A stretch of DNA of 64,000 bases from Scleromatobacter humisilvae (GTDB lineage: Bacteria > Pseudomonadota > Gammaproteobacteria > Burkholderiales > Burkholderiaceae_C): contig NZ_JAJLJH010000016.1 of NCBI RefSeq assembly GCF_023231945.1, positions 16,071 through 80,070 on the forward strand, given 5' to 3'. Under the pieces are notes generated by a model that worked only from the letters and a program-made list of their open reading frames with translations, did not search any database and was not told the origin of the DNA. Both the position numbers and the translations under genes were made by a program. Each line of letters begins with the position of its first letter. Position 1 is the first letter of the stretch. Positions 1 to 10,485 of this stretch are shown one piece after another.

Positions 1-215
1 GGATCAACCACGCCTGCACGCCCAACTGCTTCGCCGACGAGCAAGACGGCCGCATCTTCATCACCGCGAAGAAGGCGATCAAGGAAGGCGACGAGCTGTT
101 CTACGACTACGGCCTGGTGATCGACGAACGCTACACCAAGGCACTCAAGAAGCGCTTCGAGTGCCGCTGCGGCACCCGCGGCTGCCGCGGCACGATGCTG
201 TCTCCCAAGAAATGA
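1..215 (+). CDS. SET domain-containing protein, C-terminal part (truncated by window edge)
   Basis: Only the last 70 codons are present, reading in frame from base 3 to a TGA at 213-215. The visible part carries the end of a SET lysine-methyltransferase fold: an INHACTPNC stretch (the NHxCxPN AdoMet/knot motif), then GDELFYDYG, and a Cys-rich post-SET tail (CRCGTRGCRGTM) that in this family coordinates zinc near the active site. Bacterial SET proteins of this compact type are common in Burkholderiales; their substrates are mostly unknown, so no target is assigned. It is followed 55 bp later by birA on the same strand. Confidence 0.85.
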   Translation, partial: INHACTPNCFADEQDGRIFITAKKAIKEGDELFYDYGLVIDERYTKALKKRFECRCGTRGCRGTMLSPKK

Positions 216-270
216 GCGTCCGCGCGGGCCCGCCCCGCGCCCGCCATCGCCCCAGCCTTCTCCAACACTC

Positions 271-1179
271 ATGACCGATCCACAGGCCTCCCCTCGCCAT
301 CCGGCGAGCATCGCGCGCCCGCACTGGGGCGCGGAGGCATTGTGGCAGGCCCTGGTTCCCCTGCTGCCAGGGCTGTCGATCGAGGTCGTGCAGACGCTCG
401 ACTCGACCAACACCGAGCTCGCCGAGCGCCTGCGCAGCGCCTCGCGCGTGCAGAAGTCCCCGGGCGACCGCCGCGGCGGCCGCGTGGACGACCTGTTCCC
501 GCAGTTGCTCGTCGCGATCAACCAGACCGCCGGCCGCGGCCGCCTCGGCCGGCGCTGGCACTCCACGCCGGGCGCGTCGCTGACGTTCTCGCTGGCCCTG
601 CCGCTGGCGCGTGCCGACTGGTCCGGGCTGTCGCTCGCGGTCGGGCTGGCCGTGGTCGACGCGCTCGATGCGCAGGGCGGCCGCCTGGGCCTGAAGTGGC
701 CCAATGACCTGATCCTGCGCGAACCTGGCGACGAATCCGGCGATGACAAGGGCGCCCGCACCGGACGCAAGCTCGGCGGCATCCTGATCGAGTCGGTGCA
801 GGTCGGCGAGCAGCGCGCGGCCGTGATCGGCATCGGCATCAACGTCGTCCCGCAGCCCGTGGCCGAGGCCGACTACGGCACCGCCGCGCTGACCGAGCTG
901 TGGCCCGAGGCCACGCCGCAGGACACGCTGGCGCGCATCGGCGAGCCGCTGGTGCGCACGCTGCTGGCCTTCGAGCGCGACGGCTTCGCGCCGCTGCAGC
1001 CGGCCTATGCGTCGCGCGACGTGCTGTGCGGCCAGTTCGTCCGGACCAGCGACCGCGACATGCCCGAGGGCGTCGCGGCCGGTGTCGACGCTGACGGCGC
1101 ACTCAAGGTGGCCGCCGACGGCCAGGTGCGGCGCATCGTCAGCGGCGAAGTGAGCGTGCGGCTCGCGGGGGCCGCGTGA
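271..1179 (+). CDS. birA: Biotin--[acetyl-CoA-carboxylase] ligase
   Basis: 302 aa. Activates biotin with ATP and transfers it to the lysine of biotin carboxyl carrier protein in the cytoplasm. The catalytic domain shows the TNTELAE segment, the biotinoyl-AMP loop in NQTAGRGRLGRRWHS, KWPNDLIL and KLGGILIES, followed by a small C-terminal beta domain. There is no N-terminal winged-helix DNA-binding domain, so this is a group I enzyme rather than a BirA repressor. ATG at 271. The residues between TNTE and NQTAGRGR include an acidic/basic insertion (around RRGGRVDDL) that lengthens the usual loop. In many relatives coaX follows; here a SPOR gene follows directly. Confidence 0.93.
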   Translation: MTDPQASPRHPASIARPHWGAEALWQALVPLLPGLSIEVVQTLDSTNTELAERLRSASRVQKSPGDRRGGRVDDLFPQLLVAINQTAGRGRLGRRWHSTPGASLTFSLALPLARADWSGLSLAVGLAVVDALDAQGGRLGLKWPNDLILREPGDESGDDKGARTGRKLGGILIESVQVGEQRAAVIGIGINVVPQPVAEADYGTAALTELWPEATPQDTLARIGEPLVRTLLAFERDGFAPLQPAYASRDVLCGQFVRTSDRDMPEGVAAGVDADGALKVAADGQVRRIVSGEVSVRLAGAA

Positions 1180-1233
1180 TGCGCGCCGTCTGCGTCCGCG
1201 TCGGCGACGTGTCGTTCCTGGAGCGCTGAGGCG

Positions 1234-1956
1234 ATGCTGCGCGCGCTCGTCCTGTTGTTCGCGCTGGTCAATGCGGGCCTTTATTTCTGGCTGCATTCCG
1301 ACCCGCAGGCCCTGCAGCCCGACCGCGAGCCGCAGCGCCTGGGCCACCAGGTCTCGCCGGACGCCGTCCAGGTGCTGCCCGACGTGGCCGCCTCCGCGGT
1401 GCACGGGGCGGCATCCGCGGCTTCCACGATCTCGCGCGCGGACAGCGGCGCAGCCGTGGCCGCCACGCTGACGCTGTCGACCCGGTCCGGCGAGACCGCC
1501 CTCGATTGCGCCGAGACGCCGGCGCTGGACGACGCCCAGTTCGCGGCGTTGAAGGCGGCGCTCGCCAAGGCGGGCGTGCCGGCCGAGGCGATCGCCGAGC
1601 GCCGCCAGCCTCAGGACGGAGCCTGGATCGTCTACCTGGGCCGCTTCGCCGACGCGCAGACCTGGCAGCAGAAGGCCGACGAGCTCAGGAAGCTGGACGT
1701 CAAGTTCGAGCGCGTGAACACGCCCGGCACGCTGGCGCCGGGCCTGTCGCTGGGCCAGTTCAAGTCGCAGGCCGAGGCCGGCAAGAAGCTCGACGCCCTG
1801 ACCGGCCAGGGCGTGCGCGGCGCGCGCATCGTCGTGCTGACCGCGCCGACGATGCAGCGCCACCTGCAGGTGCGCGCCGCCGACCCGGCCTGGCATCACG
1901 CCACCGGGGCGCAGCGCTTCGACAGCTGCCCGCTGGACGCGCCGTCCAGCACCTGA
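1234..1956 (+). CDS. SPOR domain-containing membrane-anchored protein
   Basis: 240 aa. Starts with one N-terminal membrane segment (about residues 3-20, LVLLFALVNAGLYFWL) and continues as a periplasmic domain. A low-complexity Ala/Ser linker (about 50-85) leads to a SPOR-like domain (about 100-205) with the pattern WIVYLGRFADAQTW...KADELRK and LSLGQFKSQAEAGKKL. SPOR domains bind denuded septal peptidoglycan, so a role at the division site is likely but not shown. It lies downstream of birA, matching the Burkholderiales birA-(coaX)-SPOR arrangement with coaX absent. The last 30 residues are outside the domain. Confidence 0.8.
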   Translation: MLRALVLLFALVNAGLYFWLHSDPQALQPDREPQRLGHQVSPDAVQVLPDVAASAVHGAASAASTISRADSGAAVAATLTLSTRSGETALDCAETPALDDAQFAALKAALAKAGVPAEAIAERRQPQDGAWIVYLGRFADAQTWQQKADELRKLDVKFERVNTPGTLAPGLSLGQFKSQAEAGKKLDALTGQGVRGARIVVLTAPTMQRHLQVRAADPAWHHATGAQRFDSCPLDAPSST

Positions 1957-1971
1957 CGCGCGCGGCCTGCG

Positions 1972-2682
1972 TCAGCGCATCGACCGGCGGCGCGCGGCCA
2001 TCGCCAGCACGCTGACGCCGGCCAGCAGCATGCCGATCGAGCCCGGCTCGGGCACCGACGTGATGACCGGCTTGTCGCTGAACGTCAGCCCGCTGAACAG
2101 CGCGATGTCGCCGTTGTCGTTCTGGTTGATCGTGAACGAGGCGATGGTGTCGCCGGCGAAGCTGCCTGGCAGCGTGAACTCGCGCAGGTCGAGGCGCTGC
2201 GGGTCAGGCAGGCCGTTGTCGAACCACGGGAAGGTCGTCGACGCGATCGTGTTGGTGAACACGTTCTGGTTGTAGTCGCGCGTGTCGACGCCGCCGATCG
2301 ACTGGTACGTCACCGAGTCGCCGTTGGTCGCCTTGATCGTGATGTCGTATTCGTCCAGGCCCGGCGTGCCGTAGTAGTTGTTCAGCAGCGCATAGAACGA
2401 CGCCTGGCCCGTGATGCCGAGCCCGCTCAGGTCGACGACCAGGCTGCTGTTCGGACCCGGCGCCAGCCAGGTGCCCATCACGCTCGGGTTGGCGGGGTTG
2501 GGCGAGGTCTTGAACACGACGCCCGAGCCCTGGTTGCCCGTCGAGGTGCCGATCGGGAAGGTGTCGGGCCGGATCGACACGTTGCCATTGACGTACGACG
2601 AGATGTCGACCGGCGTGTAGGTGGCGAACGCCGGCCCGGCCGAGGCCAGGGCCAGCGCGGCGGCGAGGAATCTTGCTTTCAT
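1972..2682 (-). CDS. PEP-CTERM sorting domain-containing protein
   Basis: 236 aa exported protein. The start at 2682 is chosen because it gives a clean signal peptide (MKARFLAAALALASAGPAFA) and has AGGAG 7 bp upstream; an in-frame extension further upstream lacks both. The C-terminus carries the exosortase signal: VPEPGSIGML, a hydrophobic helix and a basic tail (ARRRSMR). The middle is a beta-rich domain of unknown function with repeated Asn/Asp/Gly turns, as in other PEP-CTERM extracellular proteins. No exosortase or EPS cluster is in the window. Convergent with the SPOR gene (15 bp between stops). Confidence 0.88.
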   Translation of the reverse strand: MKARFLAAALALASAGPAFATYTPVDISSYVNGNVSIRPDTFPIGTSTGNQGSGVVFKTSPNPANPSVMGTWLAPGPNSSLVVDLSGLGITGQASFYALLNNYYGTPGLDEYDITIKATNGDSVTYQSIGGVDTRDYNQNVFTNTIASTTFPWFDNGLPDPQRLDLREFTLPGSFAGDTIASFTINQNDNGDIALFSGLTFSDKPVITSVPEPGSIGMLLAGVSVLAMAARRRSMR

Positions 2683-2838
2683 GGACCACTCCTGTTGTTG
2701 GGAACGCTGCGGACGATCTGCCGCGAAGTTCGCGGCAAAGCGCCGAGGCTGGGGCCCGCCGCGGGCCGCCTCAATCCCTAGCGCCGTCGACAACGCTGCC
2801 AACTCACCCAAAGTGGTCAACCAACGTGCTCGGCCATG

Positions 2839-2868
2839 AAAAAAGGCCGCTGCATCGCTGCAGCGGCC
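2839..2868 (-). terminator. Rho-independent terminator of the S8 protease gene
   Basis: Read on the minus strand it is a perfect 10-bp stem (GGCCGCTGCA / TGCAGCGGCC) with a 4-base loop followed by six T. It lies 40 bp past the stop of the protease gene and separates it from the PEP-CTERM gene. Confidence 0.9.
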
Positions 2869-2907
2869 GGCATCGCAGGTCGCGCGCCAGCGAGGCGCGC
2901 GGGCGCG

Positions 2908-5142
2908 TCACGCGCGGGGGCGACGCGCGCGCGGGCGCAGGAGCAGCCCGGCGAGGGCCAGCGCCAGCAGCCAGGCCGGGTTCGCGGCGCCGCCGCCACC
3001 GCCACCGCCACCGCCGCCGCCGGTGCTGCCGCCGCCGGTGGAAGCCGCCGTCACCGTGATGCTCACCGTCGTGCTGTTGGTCAGGCCGCTGGTGGGATCG
3101 GTGACGGTCAGGCGCACCTCGCCCGTGCCCGCCGACACGCCGGTGACCACGACGCTGGCGCCCGTCGTGCTGCCCAGGCTGACGAAGCCGTCGCCATCGG
3201 GGATCGACCACTGGTAGGTCAGCGCCGTCCCGCTGGAGCCGACGACGCTGGTCGCGCCGCTGAGCGTGAGCGTGCTGCCCGCGACGACGCTGCCACCGGC
3301 CGGCGCCACGACCGCGGTCGGGGCCGTGTAGGTCGGCGCCGAGCCCGTGGACAGCGCGGCGGCGGCGATCACGGCCCGGCCGGCGTCGAGCATGCCGGCG
3401 CCGCAGGTACTCGTCGTGCAGATGCATTCGTCCTGGGTGGTCGTGCTGCCGCTGGCGGGCACCGTGCACACCGGCGGTTGCGGCGTGGTGTCGCTGACGG
3501 TCGGGAACGGCCGCGCCGTGGACTTCAGGATGTCGATGACCTGCTGGTTGGTCAGGTTCGGCGCCGCCGACAGCATCAGTGCCACCGTCCCCGCCACCAT
3601 CGGCGTCGCGAAGCTGGTGCCGAGGCTGATGTGGTTGACGCCGTCCGAATAGATGCCGCCGTTGGCGACTGGCGCCGTCGCGCCGGAGTTGATCGCGGTG
3701 ATGATCGGGTACAGGCAGGGCGTCGCCGCCGTCACGTTCGTGTTGACGCAGTTGCCGCCCGGCGCGGCGATCGTGACCTCGGGGCCGATGTCGGAGAAGC
3801 CGACCTTGGTGCCGGCGTGGCGCAGGCCGGCCACGGCGATCACGAGCGGTGTCTTGTTGGTGTCGCTGGTGGCCGGCTGGCAGTTGGCGGGAACCGCGAC
3901 CGACAGGCCCTCGTCGTTGCCGGCGGCGGCGACGACGATCACGCCCTTGTTGCGCAGCGCCGTGAACGCATCGACGTAGGCCGGCGCATCGGTCGCGCAG
4001 TTCCCGGAGCTGCCCAGGCTCATGTTGATGACCCGGGCCGGATGCGCGTTGGCCGGCACGTTGGCGACGGCGATGCCGCCGGACCACAGCGCGGCCGCGA
4101 TGATGTCGGAGTCGTAGCCGCCGCACTTGCCCAGCGCCCGCGCCGCGATGACGGGCGTGTCGTAGCCGGTGCCGGCCATGCCGGCGCCGTTGTTGGTGGC
4201 CGCGCCCAGGATGCTGGCGGTCTGCGTGCCGTGCCAGCTGCTGTTGACGGCGACCGCCGAGCCGGGCGGGTCATCCGGGAAGTCGGCGTCGTTGCACTTG
4301 TAGAACGGGCCGCTCGAGTTGGAATTCTCGGCGGCGGTGACGTAGTCGCCCGGATCGGACGGATCGGGGTCGGCCAGGTTGCCGTCATTGGCGGTGGCGA
4401 TGGCGTCGGACGAGTTCGCCAGGCCGAGGCCGTAGATTCTGTTGCTGGCGCCCCAGCCGATGAAGTCGTAGCCCGTCAACATCTTGCTGTCGAGGTCGGG
4501 ATGCTGGGTGATGCCGGTGTCGACATCGCCGATCACGATGGACGACGAACCGTGCGTGATGGCCCAGGCCGGCTCGATGTTGATGCCAGAGACGACGTTC
4601 TCGACAGTCGGAGTGATCTGGCCATTGGCTCCCATGACCGGCACGGTTTCGGAGTACGCCGCGCGCAGGTACCACTGGCCGGACTGCGGCGCGTCGATCG
4701 ACTGGCCGTCCGGATAGAGCAGGTCGTTGACCGCCGCGGCCTGCGCAAAGCGGCGGCGATCGACCTGCGCCCATTCGACGTCGCTGTCCGCGTTCAGCGC
4801 CGCGACGAGCGCCGACGACGACATGCCCGTGGACGTCATGACCTGCGTGCGCGCCCCCAGCGCGCGGCCGTCGCTCAGCGCGACGCCGAGGCGGGCGCTC
4901 ATCACGCTGGCCTTCTGCGGACCGGCGGCCGTGCTGGCGCTGGCCGCCGAGGTCGACGTCGACAGGATGGACGAGCGCTCCCGGAACTTGACGATCACGC
5001 GACCGGCGGCGACAGACTCGGGCAGGTGCGTCGGCGACTTGTGCACCGGGTTGTACTCGACCGCGACCACGGCCGCGCCCAGGGCGGCGGTGACCGCGGC
5101 GCCAAGACTGATCGCACTCAGCAACCGGCTCAAACGTGCCAT
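2908..5142 (-). CDS. Secreted S8 (subtilisin-like) serine protease with GlyGly-CTERM-type C-terminal anchor
   Basis: 744 aa. ATG at 5142 follows GGAGAG and opens a signal peptide (about residues 1-27). Residues about 45-135 look like an inhibitor_I9-type propeptide. The catalytic domain has Asp208 (GDVDTG), His304 (SWHGTQTAS) and Ser510 (LGTSFATPMVAG), all in the right order. An Ig/PKD-like domain follows (about 610-700), then a glycine run, a hydrophobic helix (WLLALALAGLLL) and an Arg-rich end (RPRARRPRA). That three-part tail matches the GlyGly-CTERM signal processed by rhombosortase; a rhombosortase gene lies at 26627-27424. Likely surface-exposed or released protease. Single gene with its own terminator. 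Confidence 0.92.
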   Translation of the reverse strand: MARLSRLLSAISLGAAVTAALGAAVVAVEYNPVHKSPTHLPESVAAGRVIVKFRERSSILSTSTSAASASTAAGPQKASVMSARLGVALSDGRALGARTQVMTSTGMSSSALVAALNADSDVEWAQVDRRRFAQAAAVNDLLYPDGQSIDAPQSGQWYLRAAYSETVPVMGANGQITPTVENVVSGINIEPAWAITHGSSSIVIGDVDTGITQHPDLDSKMLTGYDFIGWGASNRIYGLGLANSSDAIATANDGNLADPDPSDPGDYVTAAENSNSSGPFYKCNDADFPDDPPGSAVAVNSSWHGTQTASILGAATNNGAGMAGTGYDTPVIAARALGKCGGYDSDIIAAALWSGGIAVANVPANAHPARVINMSLGSSGNCATDAPAYVDAFTALRNKGVIVVAAAGNDEGLSVAVPANCQPATSDTNKTPLVIAVAGLRHAGTKVGFSDIGPEVTIAAPGGNCVNTNVTAATPCLYPIITAINSGATAPVANGGIYSDGVNHISLGTSFATPMVAGTVALMLSAAPNLTNQQVIDILKSTARPFPTVSDTTPQPPVCTVPASGSTTTQDECICTTSTCGAGMLDAGRAVIAAAALSTGSAPTYTAPTAVVAPAGGSVVAGSTLTLSGATSVVGSSGTALTYQWSIPDGDGFVSLGSTTGASVVVTGVSAGTGEVRLTVTDPTSGLTNSTTVSITVTAASTGGGSTGGGGGGGGGGGAANPAWLLALALAGLLLRPRARRPRA

Positions 5143-5353
5143 CGAACTCTCCGAAAGGTTGGCGGCGCCCGCGACGCAGGGCCTCGTTATGAATGCCAGT
5201 CTAGTGGCGATCGGGTTGCAAACGCGTTGCGCCTTTGCGTCCAGCCGGACAATTGGCCGCCCCAATTGGAAAACGAACGTATCCGCTGCGGCATTCGTCA
5301 CGCCCGGGCGGGGAGACGATCCTTCAGCTTCGCGCAGGGTTTGCGACGCGGCC

Positions 5354-5379
5354 AAAAGAAAGGGCTCCCTCAGGAGCCC
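5354..5379 (-). terminator. Rho-independent terminator downstream of gap
   Basis: On the minus strand: stem GGGCTCC / GGAGCCC with a 4-base loop, then TTTCTTTT. It is 22 bp past the gap stop codon. Confidence 0.85.
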
Positions 5380-5400
5380 CGTCTCGTCCGATGCCGCCGT

Positions 5401-6465
<1,065 letters not shown>

Positions 6466-6506
6466 TTACGGCGCAGGAACTTTCGTCCCCGCACCGCAGC
6501 ATGGTC

Positions 6507-8579
6507 TTACTTGCCGACGACCTTGCGCGCCACGGCGACGATGTTGTCCGCCGTGATGTCGAAGAACTTGAACAGGTCCGGCGCCGGTGCCGATTCGCCG
6601 AAGCGATCCAGGCCGACGACCGCGGCGGCGCCGTACTTCCACCAGAAGTCGGTGACGCCGGCCTCGATGGCCACGCGCGGCACGCCGCGCGGCAGCACCT
6701 GCACCTTGTACGACTCGCTCTGGCGGTCGAACACGCTGGTCGACGGCACCGAGACGACGCGCGCCGCAATCTTGAGCTTGGCCAGCTGCTCCTGCGCCTG
6801 CAGCGCCAGGTGCACTTCCGAGCCCGTGGCCATCAGCACCACCTGGGCCTTCTTGTTGATGCCGACTTCCGACGGCTCGGCCAGCACGTACGCGCCCTGC
6901 GTGATGACGTCGGCATCGGCCTTGGGCAGGTAGGGCAGGTTCTGGCGCGACAGCAGCAGCGCGCTCGGGCGATGCTTCTGCACCAGCGCCATCGTCCAGG
7001 CGACGGCGGTCTCGGTGGTGTCGGCCGGGCGCCAGACGTCCAGACCCGGGATCAGGCGCAGGCTGGCGGCGTGCTCGACCGACTGGTGGGTCGGGCCGTC
7101 CTCGCCGAGGCCGATCGAGTCGTGCGTGAACACGTGCACGACGCGGCGCTTCATCAGCGCGGCCATGCGGATCGCGTTGCGGCTGTAGTCGCTGAACGTG
7201 AGGAACGTGCCGCCGTACGGGATGTAGCCGCCGTGCAGCGCGATGCCGTTCATGATCGCGGCCATGCCGAACTCGCGCACGCCGTAGTTGATGTGGCGGC
7301 CGATCTTGCCCTCGGTCGTCATCACCTGGCCCTGCTCGCCGAAGCGCAGCGACGGCGTGCTCTTGGTGTTGGTCAGGTTGGAGCCGGTCAGGTCGGCCGA
7401 GCCGCCCAGCATTTCCGGCAGCGCGGCGGTGAAGGCTTCCAGCGCGATCTGGCTGGCCTTGCGGCTGGCGACGGTCTCGGCCTTGTCGTGCGCGGCGCCG
7501 ACGGCCTCGGCGGCGATCTCGGCGAAGTTCGCCGGCAGCTCGCCGAGCATGCGGCGATGGAAGGCCTTGGCGAGCTCGGGGTGCGCGGCCTCGTAGGCGT
7601 TGAACTCCTCCGTCCACTCGGCCTCGGCCTTGGCGCCGGCGTCCCTGGCGTCCCACGCGGCGTAGATGTCGGCGGGGACCTCGAACGGCGCATGATCCCA
7701 GCCCAGCGCCTTGCGCGTCAGCGCGATCTCGTCGGCGCCCAGCGCCTCGCCGTGCGCCTTGGACGTGCCGGCGCGATTCGGCGAACCCTTGCCGATGACC
7801 GTCTTGCAGACGATCAGCGTCGGGCGGTCGGCGCTCTTCAGCGCTTCCTCGATCGCGGCGTCGACGACCTCGATGTCATGCCCGTCGACCTTGTCCACGA
7901 CGTTCCAGCCGTAGGCGATGAAGCGCGCGGCGACGTCGTCGATGAACCACGGCGCGACCTGGCCGTCAATGGAGATGCCGTTGTCGTCGTAGATCGCGAC
8001 CAGCTTGTTCAGGCGCCAGGCGCCGGCCAGCGCGCAGGCCTCGTGGCTGATGCCCTCCATCAGGCAGCCGTCGCCCATGAAGACGTAGGTGTGATGGTCG
8101 ACGATGTCGTGGCCGGGGCGGTTGAACTCGGCGGCCAGCAGCTTCTCGGCCAGCGCCATGCCGACCGCGTTGGCCAGGCCCTGGCCCAGCGGGCCGGTCG
8201 TCGTCTCGATGCCGGGCGTGACGTCGACTTCCGGGTGGCCCGGTGTCTTCGAGTGCAGCTTGCGGAAGTTCTTCAGCTCGCCGATGGGCAGGTCGTAGCC
8301 GGTCAGGTGCAGCAGCGCGTACTGCAGCATCGAGCCGTGGCCGTTGGACAGCACGAAGCGGTCGCGGTTGTGCCAGTGCGGGTTGGCCGGGTTGTGCGAC
8401 AGGTGGCGCGACCACAGCGCCACGGCGATGTCGGCCATGCCCATCGGGGCACCGGGGTGTCCGGAGTTGGCCGCCTGGACGGCGTCCATCGCGAGCGCGC
8501 GGATGGCGTTGGCCATCAGGGTGGGCATCGGCGAAGCGACGGAGGTATCGGCGGGAACGACGTTCGAGATCTCGGACAT
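6507..8579 (-). CDS. tkt: Transketolase
   Basis: 690 aa. Thiamine-diphosphate enzyme that moves two-carbon ketol units between sugar phosphates in the pentose phosphate (and, if present, Calvin) pathway. The N-terminal domain shows [11 protein letters not shown] and the TPP/metal signature MGDGCLMEG...DDNGI; the central domain shows the transketolase signature with [13 protein letters not shown]; the C-terminal domain ends ARKVVGK. The ATG at 8579 is chosen because the family begins a few residues before [12 protein letters not shown]; an in-frame extension upstream is not conserved in character. Divergent from the nucleotidyltransferase gene at 8687. Confidence 0.97.
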   Translation of the reverse strand: MSEISNVVPADTSVASPMPTLMANAIRALAMDAVQAANSGHPGAPMGMADIAVALWSRHLSHNPANPHWHNRDRFVLSNGHGSMLQYALLHLTGYDLPIGELKNFRKLHSKTPGHPEVDVTPGIETTTGPLGQGLANAVGMALAEKLLAAEFNRPGHDIVDHHTYVFMGDGCLMEGISHEACALAGAWRLNKLVAIYDDNGISIDGQVAPWFIDDVAARFIAYGWNVVDKVDGHDIEVVDAAIEEALKSADRPTLIVCKTVIGKGSPNRAGTSKAHGEALGADEIALTRKALGWDHAPFEVPADIYAAWDARDAGAKAEAEWTEEFNAYEAAHPELAKAFHRRMLGELPANFAEIAAEAVGAAHDKAETVASRKASQIALEAFTAALPEMLGGSADLTGSNLTNTKSTPSLRFGEQGQVMTTEGKIGRHINYGVREFGMAAIMNGIALHGGYIPYGGTFLTFSDYSRNAIRMAALMKRRVVHVFTHDSIGLGEDGPTHQSVEHAASLRLIPGLDVWRPADTTETAVAWTMALVQKHRPSALLLSRQNLPYLPKADADVITQGAYVLAEPSEVGINKKAQVVLMATGSEVHLALQAQEQLAKLKIAARVVSVPSTSVFDRQSESYKVQVLPRGVPRVAIEAGVTDFWWKYGAAAVVGLDRFGESAPAPDLFKFFDITADNIVAVARKVVGK

Positions 8580-8686
8580 GGACGACTCTTTTTGGGGCCA
8601 GATCGGCGGGGGCGGAGCCCGCGATTTTAGACGGGAGGCCGGCAAACGCGGGGAAAACCCGTGACCAGCCCTTTTACACTGCGTGA

Positions 8687-9373
8687 ATGAAGGCACTGAT
8701 CCTGGCCGCCGGCCGCGGCGAACGCATGCGGCCGCTGACCGACCATACGCCCAAGCCGCTGCTCGAGGTCCGCGGCAAGCGGCTGATCGAATGGCATCTC
8801 GAGGCGCTCGCGCGGGCGGGCGTTCGCGAGGTCGTCGTCAACACCGCCTGGCTCGAGGAGCAGTTCCCGGCCGCGCTGGGCGACGGCTCGCGATACGGCG
8901 TGCACATCACGTACTCGTTCGAAGGCCGCGACCACGGCGGCGCGCTGGAGACGGCCGGCGGCATCGCGAAGGCGCTGCCGTTGCTGGGCGACGCGTTCTG
9001 GGTCGTCTCGGGCGATGTCTACATTCCAGGCTTCGCGTTCGATCCCGTGGACGCGACGCTGTTCGTCGAGAGCGATGCGCTCGGCGAGTTGTGGTTGGTG
9101 AAGAACGCGCCGCATCATCCGGCCGGCGACTTCGGCATCGACGCCGATCGCCTCGCCAGTCGGACGGCAGGGCCCAAGCTGACCTGGGCCAGTGTCGGCC
9201 TGTTCCGGGCGGCGCTGTTCCGCGACATCCCGGTGGGCACGAAGATGGCACTGCGGCCGAAGCTCGAACGCGCCATCGACGAAGGCCGCCTGCGCGCAGA
9301 GTTCTTCGGCGGAAGCTGGACGGACGTCGGGACGATGGAACGTCTCGCGGCGCTGAACGCCCCGTTGAAATGA
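8687..9373 (+). CDS. murU: Nucleotidyltransferase family protein (MurU-like N-acetylmuramate-1-phosphate uridylyltransferase)
   Basis: 228 aa. The N-terminal signature [15 protein letters not shown] followed by KPLLEV is the nucleotide-binding loop of sugar-1-phosphate nucleotidyltransferases; the short length and [10 protein letters not shown] near the end fit the MurU branch, which makes UDP-MurNAc in the peptidoglycan recycling bypass of the fosfomycin target. The companion kinase amgK, often adjacent in pseudomonads, is not in the window, so the substrate is inferred. Divergent from tkt with a 107-bp shared promoter region; convergent with the aldo/keto reductase gene. Confidence 0.75.
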   Translation: MKALILAAGRGERMRPLTDHTPKPLLEVRGKRLIEWHLEALARAGVREVVVNTAWLEEQFPAALGDGSRYGVHITYSFEGRDHGGALETAGGIAKALPLLGDAFWVVSGDVYIPGFAFDPVDATLFVESDALGELWLVKNAPHHPAGDFGIDADRLASRTAGPKLTWASVGLFRAALFRDIPVGTKMALRPKLERAIDEGRLRAEFFGGSWTDVGTMERLAALNAPLK

Positions 9374-9398
9374 AAAAGGCCCGGCATGCCGGGCCTTC
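9371..9398. terminator. Palindromic terminator between convergent genes
   Basis: A perfect 22-bp palindrome (9377-9398, aaggcccggc then its complement) sits between the stops of the MurU-like gene and the aldo/keto reductase gene. The A-run on its left gives a T-run on the minus strand, so it best serves the reductase transcript; on the plus strand the T-run is only two bases. Confidence 0.8.
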
Positions 9399-9415
9399 GT
9401 GCGCGACAGCGTGGC

Positions 9416-10399
9416 TCAGTCGGCCAGCGGCGCCGTGATCTCGTCGATGCGCTTGAGCACGTCCGGCGTCAGCTTCGCAATGATCTCCGCCGCCTTCAGG
9501 TTGTCCTTCAGCTGCTTGACGCTGGACGCGCCGGTGATGACGGTGCTGACGTGCGGATTCTTCGCCACCCACGCGATCGCCAGCTGCGCGGTCGTCGCGC
9601 CCAGGTCGCGCGCGATCGGCTCCAGCTTCGCGACGGCGGCGTTCTTGGCCTGGTCGGTCAGCGCGTCGTGCAGGAAGCTCATGTTCTGCATCGCGCCGCG
9701 GCTGTCGGCCGGGATGCCGCTCTTGTACTTGCCGGTCAGCAGGCCCGAGGCCAGCGGGCTCCACGTCGTCAGGCCCAGGCCGATGTCGTCGTAGAGGCGC
9801 GCGAATTCCTTCTCGACCTTCTCGCGATGGAACAGGTGGTATTGCGGCTGCTCCATCACCGGCTTGTGCAGGTGGTGGCGCTCGGCGATGTCCCAGGCGG
9901 CGCGGATGTCGGCCGCCGTCCACTCGCTGGTGCCCCAGTAGAGCGCCTTGCCCTGCGTGACCATGTCGCTCATCGCGTGCACGGTCTCCTCGATGGGCGT
10001 GTTCGGGTCGCCGCGATGGCAGTAGACGAGGTCGAGGTGTTCCAGCCCGAAGCGCTGCAGCGAGCCGTCGATGGCCTGCATCAGGTACTTGCGGTTCAGC
10101 GTGTTCTTGCGGTTGACGGTGATGCCGCCCGCATCGGGCAGGCCCCAGAAGAACTTGGTCGACACGCTGTAGTTCAGCCGCGCCCAGCCCAGCTTCTTCA
10201 GCGCCGCGCCCATCACCTCCTCGCTCTTGCCGCCGGCGTAGGCCTCGGCGTTGTCGAAGAAGTTGACGCCGGCGTCGTAGGCCGCGGCCATCATCTCGAC
10301 GGCGGCGTTGACGTCCACCTGGTTGGCGTAGGTGACCCAGGAACCGAGCGACAGCTCGCTCACTTGCAGGCCGGCGCGGCCCAGTCGACGGTATTGCAT
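9416..10399 (-). CDS. Aldo/keto reductase (Kv-beta / YghZ-like)
   Basis: 327 aa NADPH-dependent TIM-barrel oxidoreductase. The catalytic set is visible: Asp and Tyr in [18 protein letters not shown], Lys in STKFFWG and His in YCHRGDP. The overall pattern ([19 protein letters not shown] at the start, [12 protein letters not shown] in the middle, [12 protein letters not shown] near the end) matches the potassium-channel beta-subunit / L-glyceraldehyde-3-phosphate reductase group. The physiological substrate cannot be told from sequence. ATG at 10399 is the family start. Divergent from the UbiH-like gene (86 bp). Confidence 0.9.
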   Translation of the reverse strand: MQYRRLGRAGLQVSELSLGSWVTYANQVDVNAAVEMMAAAYDAGVNFFDNAEAYAGGKSEEVMGAALKKLGWARLNYSVSTKFFWGLPDAGGITVNRKNTLNRKYLMQAIDGSLQRFGLEHLDLVYCHRGDPNTPIEETVHAMSDMVTQGKALYWGTSEWTAADIRAAWDIAERHHLHKPVMEQPQYHLFHREKVEKEFARLYDDIGLGLTTWSPLASGLLTGKYKSGIPADSRGAMQNMSFLHDALTDQAKNAAVAKLEPIARDLGATTAQLAIAWVAKNPHVSTVITGASSVKQLKDNLKAAEIIAKLTPDVLKRIDEITAPLAD

Positions 10400-10485
10400 T
10401 GGCGTATCTCCATGACGGCGCCCGCGTATCAACACGACCGCGGGCATCGGGCCACAATAGCATTCCACCCCTGACCTTTGCATCC

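Noticed and set aside
1179..1229. 16-codon frame overlapping the birA stop
   Set aside because: Too short to judge and no similarity to CoaX; probably chance.
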